From contig JALRHN010000130.1 in the NCBI GenBank assembly GCA_023259575.1, forward strand, positions 1 through 5,935: a stretch of 5,935 nt of DNA, in the 5' to 3' direction. The position numbers were made by a program, and so were the translations under genes. Positions 1-5,935 of the stretch are shown here, one piece after another. Below the pieces are notes generated by a model. The model was not told the origin of the DNA. It made no database searches and saw nothing but the letters and a program-made list of their open reading frames with translations. Every line of letters starts with the position of its first letter. Position 1 is the stretch's first letter. Origin of the DNA: Candidatus Kapaibacterium sp. (GTDB lineage: Bacteria > Bacteroidota > Ignavibacteria > Kapaibacteriales > UBA961).

Positions 1-524
1 ATAATGTCCCAGCAATTCTAGAATGGAATATAGATAAACAAAAAGGTAAGACTGCATTCAAACAAAATAAACTAGACTATTCATTAATGGTTGATGATAT
101 TGAAGGAATGTCTGCAGTGGACAAAGGTTCTATACCAGTAGAATATTTATCAATAAAAAAGAAAAAAACTGAACGTATAGCAGATAAAGAAATTAACAGG
201 TTTAGTTTAATTCTCTTTGATGTTAGATCATCTGATATAAATTCTATTAATAAACCTATTATACAGCTTATAAAAACATATATAAAGCCTAATTCATCAG
301 TTACAGTTAAAGGTTTTACTGATAAACATGGTGATATCAAAAAAAATGAAAAACTAGCAGATGAACGTTCTAAAAGTACTGCAAAAGCACTTGGCATTAG
401 TGAGTCATCAGGTTCAGTATATTCTCAAGGTAATGCGGATATTTACTCACCAGAATATCCTGAAGGTAGGCTATATACCAGGACAGTTGATGTAATCATA
501 GAAACACCAATAGTAAATGAATAA
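1..524 (+). CDS. OmpA-like domain envelope protein (5' partial)
   Basis: This is the C-terminal part of a protein whose start is outside the window; the first complete codon is at 3 and the frame stays open to the TAA at 522-524, giving 173 residues. An internal ATG at 87 exists, but the reading frame upstream of it reads like protein (a beta-rich stretch with LEWNI and LDYSLMVDD), so I do not take it as the start. Residues ~68-167 form an OmpA-like domain: LILFDV opens it, VKGFTDKHG is the core strand-turn, NEKLADERS is the helix matching the family pattern NxxLSxxRA, and RTVDVII is the last strand (family RRVEI). The Asp of TDKHG (residue 107) and the Arg of DERS (122) are 15 residues apart, the spacing I recall for the pair that binds diaminopimelate in OmpA. 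The likely role is non-covalent anchoring of an outer-membrane or periplasmic protein to peptidoglycan. The missing N-terminus could be a beta-barrel, a lipoprotein or a repeat domain; this cannot be told here. The domain call is firm, the role less so. Confidence 0.85.
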   Translation, partial: NVPAILEWNIDKQKGKTAFKQNKLDYSLMVDDIEGMSAVDKGSIPVEYLSIKKKKTERIADKEINRFSLILFDVRSSDINSINKPIIQLIKTYIKPNSSVTVKGFTDKHGDIKKNEKLADERSKSTAKALGISESSGSVYSQGNADIYSPEYPEGRLYTRTVDVIIETPIVNE

Positions 525-593
525 ATGAGTTGCATTATGCGTATTATAACATATATAAGTATAATATTTTCAATTAGTTGTATAGCAATTGGA
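525..593 (+). other. Signal peptide with cleavage before Gln
   Basis: Residues 1-23 have a short basic start (MSCIMR), a hydrophobic core (IITYISIIFSISCIAI) and the small-residue site A21-I-G23 before Q24. Gln right after the cut fits the Bacteroidetes 'Q-rule', in which signal peptidase I substrates expose an N-terminal Gln that is then cyclised to pyroglutamate. Cys19 is not in a good lipobox (S-I-S-C, with Ser at -3), so cleavage by signal peptidase I is preferred over lipoprotein processing. If translation starts at 537, the peptide is simply four residues shorter. Confidence 0.8.
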
Positions 594-3500
594 CAAACAA
601 TTTCACTGTTTAATATTGATCCTTCATCATATCCAATTATTCATGCAAAATTTTTGGCATTTGATAATTCAGGAAATAGGATAAGTCCTAGTATTAATGA
701 GTTAATCATCAAGGAAAACAGCATACCTAGGAATATTATCTCAGTTACATGTCCTCCAATAATTCCACCAAAAGTATTATCGTCGGCATTAGTAATTGAT
801 GTTTCTGGTTCGATGAAAAGGGGAGCAGGTTCTGTAAGTAATATTAATTTAGCTAAAGCTGCAGCAAATGCATGGATACAGGGTCTGCCCCAAGGTAATA
901 GTGAATGTGCTATTTCATCTTTTGACAATAAGAACTTCCTTAATCAAGACTTTACATCTGATAGAAATATACTTTTACAAGCTGTATCTCAATTACAGCC
1001 AGGGGGAGGAACAGATTATGATATGGCTTTATTAAATCCTGCTGCAGGTGGATTACAAATTACCAAGCGAGGAAAATATCAAAAAATTATCGTTTTCTTA
1101 ACAGATGGAGGCCCTAATAGACCTCCAAATGTGGCCTCTATGGTTGCAGAAGCAAAAGCTCAACAATGCATCATCTATTGTGTTACATTAGGAATGGCTG
1201 CCCCACAATGCTTAAAAGATATTGCAAATCAAACTGGTGGACTTGTATTTGAAAAAGTAACCACAATTCAAGAAGCAGAAGAAATCTATAAAAAAATCCT
1301 TTTTATTTCTCAACAAGGTGATCCTTGTGAAATTATATGGGAAAGTGGCAGAACATGCCAAGAAGATTCTAAACAAGTAACTGATGTTGAAATAGAATTT
1401 CAGAATACATCTGATAATGGATGGTATAATAATCCAAATGCACCACTTCCATCGATTTCTGTCATACCCTCTACAATTGCATTTGGCAGAAAAAAGCCAG
1501 GTAAATATTATGATACCACAATAACAATTTCAGTTAAAAATGCAGACTTTACAATCAATGCAATAACTAAGGAAAATAAGCTTTCATGTTTTAGTGTATT
1601 AGGTGTTACCTTACCGTTGATTATACCAAAAAATACCAGTAAAACACTAACATTACGATGCTATCCATTAGATTCTACATTGAATTTTTCTCCTTTTACA
1701 TTAGAATCAGATTATTGTCCAGGTTATTTTTCAGCTTCATGTGGATTCCCAGGAAAAAGATCTGCATCTGAGTCATTGAGACTTATTCACCCTAATGGAG
1801 GCGAGGTATTCGTTGTAGGATGTGATACGTTGATACAATGGACAGGTATTGGAAAAAGAGATACTGTAATTCTTGAGTTAAGTAGAGACAATGGTAATTC
1901 TTGGTCTATGCTTACAGATAAAGCCTCAAATTTAGAATACCCTTGGAATAAAGTTTCACGACCTACCAGTAATCAGTGTTTAGTTCGTGTCCGTCAAAAT
2001 CCGTTAAGAGTTGGTGCATCCCCTTTAAAAATAAAGACTTTATCAGGCCATACTGCACCTGTAAACAGTGTTACTTGGAGCTATGATGGATTAAAATTAG
2101 CAAGTGCTGTTAATGGAGCTGGTACAATCAAAATATGGAATGCTATCACAGGATTAGAATTACGGTCAATAAATGGCTTGCCTAATGGAGCATACACATT
2201 ATCATTTAGCCCTGATGCCTTACGATTAGCAGTTGGATGCCCAGATAATAGTATAAAGGTATATAATGTTGCAAATGGTGTTTTACTAAAAACATATTTA
2301 GGACATTCTAAGCCTGTTTCAGATATAGCATGGAGCCCGAATGGTGTAAAAATAGCAAGTGCCAGTTATGATAAAACCGTCAAAATATGGTTAGATTCAA
2401 CTGGCTTGGAGCAATATACTTTGATAGGTCATACAGATTCAATTTCATGTATAGGGTTTAGTAAAGATTCTAAAAGAATTGCTAGTGGATCTTATGATGG
2501 TACAATTAAAATATGGCATAGCGATAGTGGAACTATTTTAAGAACATTAACAAGTCATACAAATAAAGTAAACTCATTAAGTTGGTGTCCAGATGGAAGA
2601 TTGACAAGTTGTTCTGCAGATAAAATGATCAAGGTATGGGATGCTGGAAGTGGGGGAGTAATTAGGACAATTCCAACGAATACTGGAATACCAAGAACAG
2701 TCACATTTTCATCAGATGGATCAACTATTGCAGCAGGTTTTACTGATGGATCATTACATCTTTATGATCCATTTATTGGCGTGGAACTCATGCCTTTATA
2801 TGGTCATTTAGGTTCTATTTTTGATGCTGAATGGAGTCCAGATGCAACTCGAATTGCTACTTGTGGGGCAGACAAAACAAACAAAATATGGGATATTGAT
2901 ATTCCATATCTTCAAAATGACATAAGTGATGATGAATTTTCTATAGTTGAACCAATTCCTGCTGCACAAGATGTTCATATGTTGCAATGTTTATTAGGTT
3001 CATCAAAAGATTCATTAATCATAAATGAAATAACAAATCTTGGTAGCTTTCCATTTACGGTAAAATCTATTCAATTTAAAGGGATTGATTCTGCTGCTTT
3101 TGAACTTGTTTCTGGTTTTCCACCTTCTATCTTAAAAGGAAATTCAAATCAAGATATAGAGTATAGATTTACGCCATTGCACATAGGATATCATAAAGCA
3201 GAGATGTTAATTATTACTCAATCAGATACATTAAAGCATATCATAGATGGAGAGGGAATTAAACCGTCTATTGAAGTAATAGGGAATATTATAGACTTCG
3301 ATTCCGTGCATATTGGAGATTGGAAAGATTCAATTCAAGCGATAACAATAAAAAATATTAGTTCAATTCCTATTACTGTTGTCAATATTAGAAATTCAGG
3401 ACCAAATAATTCAGATTTTTCGATTCTTTCTCCACCAGGAACATTCACAATGCAACCTGGTGATACAAATCGATTGAATTTACGATATACTGCGCGCTCA

Positions 3501-5201
3501 GTTGGTAGGACAAGTGGTCAGTTATCATTTGATTATAATGCAATTGGAAGTCCTGCTATTGTACAATTATTTGGTGAAGGCTATGGTTTGGGTGCCTTAT
3601 TAGAAGCCCAGACGCAACCTTTACAATTACTATGTAATAGTGCGATTATCGATACACTGTATATTAAAAATAAAGGATTAGACACACTTAAAGTTTCAAA
3701 TATAAGTATTGAAGGAAATCACAAATCAGAATTCTCCTTAATATCTACTATACCTTTCAATATACCAAGTAATCAAAGTGCGCAATGTGTTTTTGAGTTC
3801 AAACCTAAAGATATTGGAAATAAATCAGCTGAATTTAGAATTTATAGTAATTCAGAATTGAATCCTACATATATATTACCGATAAAAGCACGGAAAGAAT
3901 TGATTGATTTTACACTTTCAACTGATACAATTGATATTGGTATTTTATGTCCAAATGAAAAGAAAGACACCTCTTTTAGAGTAAAAAATACAGGCTCAAT
4001 TCCATTTACTTTCTTTATTGAAAGTCCGATTATAATCAATGCAATGGGCCAAACATATGTGTGGCCAGGTGATTCTGTTCAAGTGTTTTTATATTTTAAA
4101 GGTAGCTCAAGCAATGGATATTTTTACGAAACAATAACCATTAAAGACACAAATTGTTTGCTTCAACGTAAAGTTGTAATTAAGGGATTCATTGGAAATC
4201 CAACTTTTACTGCTCAAAAAACATATGATCTTGGATTGATTCCAATTGGTATTTCTAAACAGTTTACAATTAGTGCTGTAAATACTTCTGGTAGAATGAT
4301 CATTGCTGATAATCCCACACAGTTACAATTTCCATTTACTTTTATTGGTATGAATCCGCCTAAAGGCTCCATGATCTTTCCCGGTGATTCACTTCATTTT
4401 ATCATAGAATGTTTAGGTATTCAAGGTAAGCAACAATCATTATTAGATTGGAATTCTACATATCCTTGTTTAGGAACTGCATATAGTGATATTATTTTTG
4501 AAGGAACTAATACGACTGATACTATTTCAACAACTATTGCTATACATGACATTATTGGCAAACCTGGTGAAAAAACAGATATTATCATGTATGTAAAAGA
4601 TCATAAGAACTATGATTTATTACCAGTTAATAGGCCTTTTAAAGCTTCTATCAAGCTGAATAATACATTACTCTATGTTTCTAATCCAACGAATCTAACA
4701 AAAACGGATCAATATCATTCAGAGATAAGTATGAGCGGATTTGCCCAAGATAAAGATACATTATTTAGTATTCCAAGTGTATTGACTGTAGGTGTTACTG
4801 AAAGAGCACCTATTGAACTAATCTCATTTGATTGGTTACAAACTACGAAGCCAACTATTGTCAAAAGAATTGATGGCTCTGTATCTGTAAAGGACATATG
4901 TGATAGTGGGGGAGTAAGACTCTATATACCAGGAAACACGATGAGTTCGATAACCTCTAGGCCCAATCCTGCTGATGAAAATTTGCACATTTCATTTGGC
5001 TTAGCTGAAAATATGCAGATATCAATCGATATCGTCAATTCTTTGGGACAAACCGTCGCAACTATTATTAATAATACTAATTATGCAATTGGTGAACATT
5101 CTGTATCTTATGATATATCTTCATTGAATAATGGATTGTATTTTTTAAGAATGCATTCAAAAAGAGGTATTCTACAATCTCGATTCGATATTATTCATTA
5201 A
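525..5201 (+). CDS. Giant T9SS-secreted vWFA / WD40 / ASH-repeat protein
   Basis: The product has 1558 residues and is predicted to be exported by Sec and then by type IX secretion, ending on the cell surface or released. Domains in order: signal peptide 1-23; N-terminal beta region ~25-84; vWFA ~86-262 with a complete MIDAS (D92-V-S94-G-S96, T163 in GGTD, D194 in LTDGG), so metal-dependent ligand binding is plausible; Cys-containing beta region ~263-413; Kre9/KNH-like Ig domain ~415-500 (HPNGGE, then LIQW, then SRDNGNSW); seven WD40 repeats ~505-799; about five ASH/choice-of-anchor-D-like modules ~815-1329; cohesin-like beta region ~1330-1475 (inferred from GKPGEKTDI and the following strands); T9SS type A sorting domain ~1476-1558. 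The start at 525 abuts the preceding stop; ATG 537 (MRIITY...) gives an equally good signal peptide and may be the real start. Neither has a clear ribosome binding site. No enzyme domain is seen, so adhesion or scaffolding is the best guess. The ligand is unknown. Confidence 0.93.
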   Translation: MSCIMRIITYISIIFSISCIAIGQTISLFNIDPSSYPIIHAKFLAFDNSGNRISPSINELIIKENSIPRNIISVTCPPIIPPKVLSSALVIDVSGSMKRGAGSVSNINLAKAAANAWIQGLPQGNSECAISSFDNKNFLNQDFTSDRNILLQAVSQLQPGGGTDYDMALLNPAAGGLQITKRGKYQKIIVFLTDGGPNRPPNVASMVAEAKAQQCIIYCVTLGMAAPQCLKDIANQTGGLVFEKVTTIQEAEEIYKKILFISQQGDPCEIIWESGRTCQEDSKQVTDVEIEFQNTSDNGWYNNPNAPLPSISVIPSTIAFGRKKPGKYYDTTITISVKNADFTINAITKENKLSCFSVLGVTLPLIIPKNTSKTLTLRCYPLDSTLNFSPFTLESDYCPGYFSASCGFPGKRSASESLRLIHPNGGEVFVVGCDTLIQWTGIGKRDTVILELSRDNGNSWSMLTDKASNLEYPWNKVSRPTSNQCLVRVRQNPLRVGASPLKIKTLSGHTAPVNSVTWSYDGLKLASAVNGAGTIKIWNAITGLELRSINGLPNGAYTLSFSPDALRLAVGCPDNSIKVYNVANGVLLKTYLGHSKPVSDIAWSPNGVKIASASYDKTVKIWLDSTGLEQYTLIGHTDSISCIGFSKDSKRIASGSYDGTIKIWHSDSGTILRTLTSHTNKVNSLSWCPDGRLTSCSADKMIKVWDAGSGGVIRTIPTNTGIPRTVTFSSDGSTIAAGFTDGSLHLYDPFIGVELMPLYGHLGSIFDAEWSPDATRIATCGADKTNKIWDIDIPYLQNDISDDEFSIVEPIPAAQDVHMLQCLLGSSKDSLIINEITNLGSFPFTVKSIQFKGIDSAAFELVSGFPPSILKGNSNQDIEYRFTPLHIGYHKAEMLIITQSDTLKHIIDGEGIKPSIEVIGNIIDFDSVHIGDWKDSIQAITIKNISSIPITVVNIRNSGPNNSDFSILSPPGTFTMQPGDTNRLNLRYTARSVGRTSGQLSFDYNAIGSPAIVQLFGEGYGLGALLEAQTQPLQLLCNSAIIDTLYIKNKGLDTLKVSNISIEGNHKSEFSLISTIPFNIPSNQSAQCVFEFKPKDIGNKSAEFRIYSNSELNPTYILPIKARKELIDFTLSTDTIDIGILCPNEKKDTSFRVKNTGSIPFTFFIESPIIINAMGQTYVWPGDSVQVFLYFKGSSSNGYFYETITIKDTNCLLQRKVVIKGFIGNPTFTAQKTYDLGLIPIGISKQFTISAVNTSGRMIIADNPTQLQFPFTFIGMNPPKGSMIFPGDSLHFIIECLGIQGKQQSLLDWNSTYPCLGTAYSDIIFEGTNTTDTISTTIAIHDIIGKPGEKTDIIMYVKDHKNYDLLPVNRPFKASIKLNNTLLYVSNPTNLTKTDQYHSEISMSGFAQDKDTLFSIPSVLTVGVTERAPIELISFDWLQTTKPTIVKRIDGSVSVKDICDSGGVRLYIPGNTMSSITSRPNPADENLHISFGLAENMQISIDIVNSLGQTVATIINNTNYAIGEHSVSYDISSLNNGLYFLRMHSKRGILQSRFDIIH
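780..1310 (+). other. vWFA domain with intact MIDAS
   Basis: Residues ~86-262 of the large protein. The first strand is followed by DVSGSM (D92, S94, S96), the second MIDAS loop is GGTDYD (T163), and the third is FLTDGG (D194). All expected metal-coordinating positions are kept, so the domain should still bind a divalent cation and a ligand. The domain also holds four cysteines (C128, C215, C219, C229); CIIYC lies on a core strand. A neighbouring upstream cysteine, C76, precedes the first strand. Confidence 0.92.
1767..2024 (+). other. Kre9/KNH-like Ig-fold domain
   Basis: Residues ~415-500 show the pattern L-x-x-P-N-G-G-E, a Gly-Cys turn, LIQW, an acidic strand (VILELSRDNGNSW) and a closing strand CLVRVR. 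This resembles the Ser-Thr-rich/Kre9-KNH-like beta-sandwich found beside other Ig repeats in secreted bacterial proteins. C433 and C485 could form a disulfide across the sandwich. It acts here as a spacer between the vWFA part and the propeller. Confidence 0.65.
2037..2921 (+). repeat. Seven tandem WD40 repeats (complete beta-propeller)
   Basis: Residues ~505-799 divide into seven units of about 41-45 residues, starting near 505, 550, 592, 634, 676, 717 and 759. Units 1, 3, 4 and 7 start with GH; unit 5 has SH; units 2 and 6 lack it. The end motif is IKIW (1 and 4), VKIW (3), IKVW (5), NKIW (7), IKVY (2) and LHLY (6). Typical inner motifs include WSPNG, FSPD, ASASYDKT and ASGSYDGT. Unit 1 has one extra residue before its IKIW strand (SAVNGAGT) and unit 5 is one residue short (DGRLTSCSADK). 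Seven units are enough for one closed propeller, normally a protein-protein interaction platform. The repeats have diverged at DNA level, so this is not a recent expansion. Confidence 0.93.
2967..4511 (+). repeat. About five ASH/choice-of-anchor-D-like Ig modules
   Basis: Residues ~815-1329 form a series of roughly 100-residue beta-sandwich modules, with borders estimated near 912, 1022, 1126 and 1225. Recurrent features are a strand with a D(S/T)-x-x-I or DTLYIKN start, NxG or NxSS turns (ITNLGSFPFTV, IKNISSIPITV, IKNKGLDTLKV, VKNTGSIPFTF), a FxLxS/FSLIS strand, a PGDS/PGDT turn, and closing strands ending in Gly such as GEG, GEGYG, GFIG and FEGT. These match ASH (ASPM-SPD-2-Hydin) or choice-of-anchor D modules. 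Modules 3, 4 and 5 each contain two cysteines (1037/1088, 1142/1211, 1296/1315). The array probably forms a stalk holding the propeller and vWFA domain away from the surface. Confidence 0.8.
4512..4949 (+). other. Cohesin-like beta region before the sorting domain
   Basis: Residues ~1330-1475 begin with a strand followed by GKPGEKTDIIMYV, then PFKASIKLNNTLLYV, and end with a DGSVSVKDICDSGGVRLY strand pair. The 'G-x-P-G-E' start followed by a strand and then a 'N-x-x-LL' strand recalls cohesin-type beta-sandwiches seen before T9SS tails. I cannot confirm the fold from sequence alone; another Ig-like module is the alternative. Confidence 0.45.
4950..5198 (+). other. T9SS type A C-terminal sorting domain
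   Basis: Residues ~1476-1558 run from RPNPADENLHISFGL through ISIDIVNSLGQTV, GEHSVSYDISSLNNGLYFLRM to the final RFDIIH. These are the successive conserved blocks of the type A sorting domain (PNPA; DxxGxxV; G-E/x-H; L-x-x-G-x-Y). It directs transport by the Por/T9SS apparatus and is usually cut off by PorU, with the passenger then attached to A-LPS or released. The cluster contains no T9SS machinery gene, so the secretion system must be encoded elsewhere. Confidence 0.93.
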
Positions 5202-5224
5202 TCTTTAAATATTCTTTTACTCTT
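5202..5224. other. Short intergenic gap
   Basis: The 23 bases between the large gene and the lipoprotein gene are almost all A and T. They contain no inverted repeat with a T-run, no Bacteroidota-type -7 box (TAnnTTTG) and no Shine-Dalgarno sequence. Read-through transcription from the upstream gene is therefore plausible but not proven. Confidence 0.5.
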
Positions 5225-5935
5225 ATGAAATACACACTTCTTTCGATAGTAAGTCTTTATCTCCTTTTGGCTTCTTGCGCCAATGATAATGTAAGCCCAA
5301 TCACTAAAAAAGCTGGTACTGTTATACTTACAATTGATAATGTTATTGGAAATCAAAATCTTGAATTTGATTCACCATATACAATTGCAAGCGGTGAAAA
5401 GTATACAATTAAAAAATTGAAATACTATTTAAGTAATATCCAATTTGTAAAAAGCGATGGTAGTGTAACTATTTTGCCACAAGATAGTTCTTATTTTTTA
5501 GTAGATGAATCAATTCCAGCTTCAATGGTTATTTCATTGCCGCAAGTAGAGATAGGTAAGTATAACGCTATAAGATTAATGATTGGAGTAGATTCTGCTA
5601 GATCGATGGCTCCATTAGAGAGAAGAAAAGGTGTTCTTGATATGTCTGGCTTAGGACAAGATATGTATTGGACATGGAATCAAGGATATATTTTCTTTAA
5701 AATGGAGGGTATTTATACCGATTTTAGTGGTAAAAACGATGATTATACCTATCATATAGGTGGATATGGAAATAATGGATCTTCATTAAATAATATAAAA
5801 ATTATTACAATTCCATTAGGATCTACCGAATGCGAGGTTTCTGAAGATAAAAAACTTACAATCAATATTAAGTCAGATATTTCTAAAGTATTTAATGGAA
5901 AAAAAGAGATAACGATTGTTGATCATCCTATAATT
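5225..5935 (+). CDS. MbnP-family lipoprotein (3' partial)
   Basis: The reading frame opens with ATG at 5225 and is still open at the window end (237 codons). Residues 1-17 form a lipoprotein signal peptide ending in the lipobox L15-A-S-C18, so the mature protein is lipidated on C18. The body matches the MbnP-like family: KLKYYLSNIQF (~64-73) followed by a KSDG turn, a strand YFLVDES, then IGKYNAIRLMIGVD (~110-123), GVLDMSG, the block M147-Y-W149-T-W151-NQGYIFFKMEG, and YHIGGYG (~176-182). MbnP is the partner of the di-haem enzyme MbnH, which oxidises Trp in MbnP to kynurenine, and homologues occur widely outside methanobactin operons. A role in copper binding is inferred from that family only. 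The C-terminus is missing, and a downstream MbnH/cytochrome c peroxidase-like gene would be expected. No RBS is visible, as usual in this phylum. Confidence 0.85.
   Translation, partial: MKYTLLSIVSLYLLLASCANDNVSPITKKAGTVILTIDNVIGNQNLEFDSPYTIASGEKYTIKKLKYYLSNIQFVKSDGSVTILPQDSSYFLVDESIPASMVISLPQVEIGKYNAIRLMIGVDSARSMAPLERRKGVLDMSGLGQDMYWTWNQGYIFFKMEGIYTDFSGKNDDYTYHIGGYGNNGSSLNNIKIITIPLGSTECEVSEDKKLTINIKSDISKVFNGKKEITIVDHPII

Noticed and set aside
77..397. Open reading frame on the - strand, antisense to the OmpA-like gene
   Set aside because: It mirrors a well-supported coding frame, its translation matches no recognisable family, and the + strand reads as a coherent OmpA-like domain.
87..524. 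OmpA-like gene starting at ATG 87 as a complete small protein
   Set aside because: The frame is open to the window edge and the upstream residues look like real protein; a start at 87 would also leave the product without any export signal.
564..584. Possible lipobox around Cys19 of the large protein
   Set aside because: The residues before Cys19 are S-I-S with Ser at -3, a poor lipobox, and a good signal peptidase I site (AIG|Q) follows.
641..928. Open reading frame on the - strand inside the large gene
   Set aside because: It lies opposite the N-terminal region and the MIDAS-bearing part of the vWFA domain, whose + strand frame is clearly coding.
3842..4039. Short - strand open frame opposite the ASH array
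   Set aside because: It is a shadow of the + strand gene with no start context or family features of its own; the same holds for 4715-4897.
5130..5160. T-rich stretch resembling a promoter or terminator near the end of the large gene
   Set aside because: It encodes the conserved NNGLYFLRM block of the sorting domain, and no hairpin or proper -33/-7 pair was found.

Overview
The window is AT-rich and densely coding, with all three genes on the + strand. It looks like part of a Bacteroidota/Chlorobiota-group genome (Bacteroidetes, Ignavibacteria or Candidatus Kapabacteria). The evidence is a type IX secretion (T9SS) type A C-terminal sorting domain, a signal peptidase site followed directly by Gln, an OmpA-like peptidoglycan-binding protein, an MbnP-like lipoprotein, and no recognisable Shine-Dalgarno sequence before any visible start. 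The protein style (von Willebrand A domain, choice-of-anchor D repeats, T9SS tail) is what I associate with Kapabacteria/Ignavibacteria. That placement is inference; no rRNA or other marker gene is present.

Layout. Positions 1-524 hold the 3' part of a gene whose product ends in an OmpA-like domain; its start lies to the left of the window. The next gene, 525-5201, begins on the base after the preceding stop codon. It encodes a 1558-residue secreted mosaic protein: signal peptide, short N-terminal beta region, vWFA domain with an intact MIDAS, cysteine-containing beta region, Kre9/KNH-like Ig domain, seven WD40 repeats (a full propeller), about five ASH/choice-of-anchor-D-like Ig modules, a cohesin-like beta region, and the T9SS sorting domain. 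After a 23-base gap, 5225-5935 holds the first 237 codons of an MbnP-family lipoprotein that runs off the right edge.

All three products are predicted to act outside the cytoplasm: an envelope/peptidoglycan anchor, a giant surface or secreted protein likely to bind partners, and a periplasm- or outer-membrane-facing lipoprotein of a copper-associated family. The first two genes are probably co-transcribed; the third may be. No RNA gene, mobile element, CRISPR array, convincing promoter or terminator was seen, and no non-coding stretch exceeds 23 bases. The most notable item is the architecture of the 1558-residue protein, in which a complete seven-bladed WD40 propeller sits inside a T9SS-exported vWFA/Ig-repeat protein.
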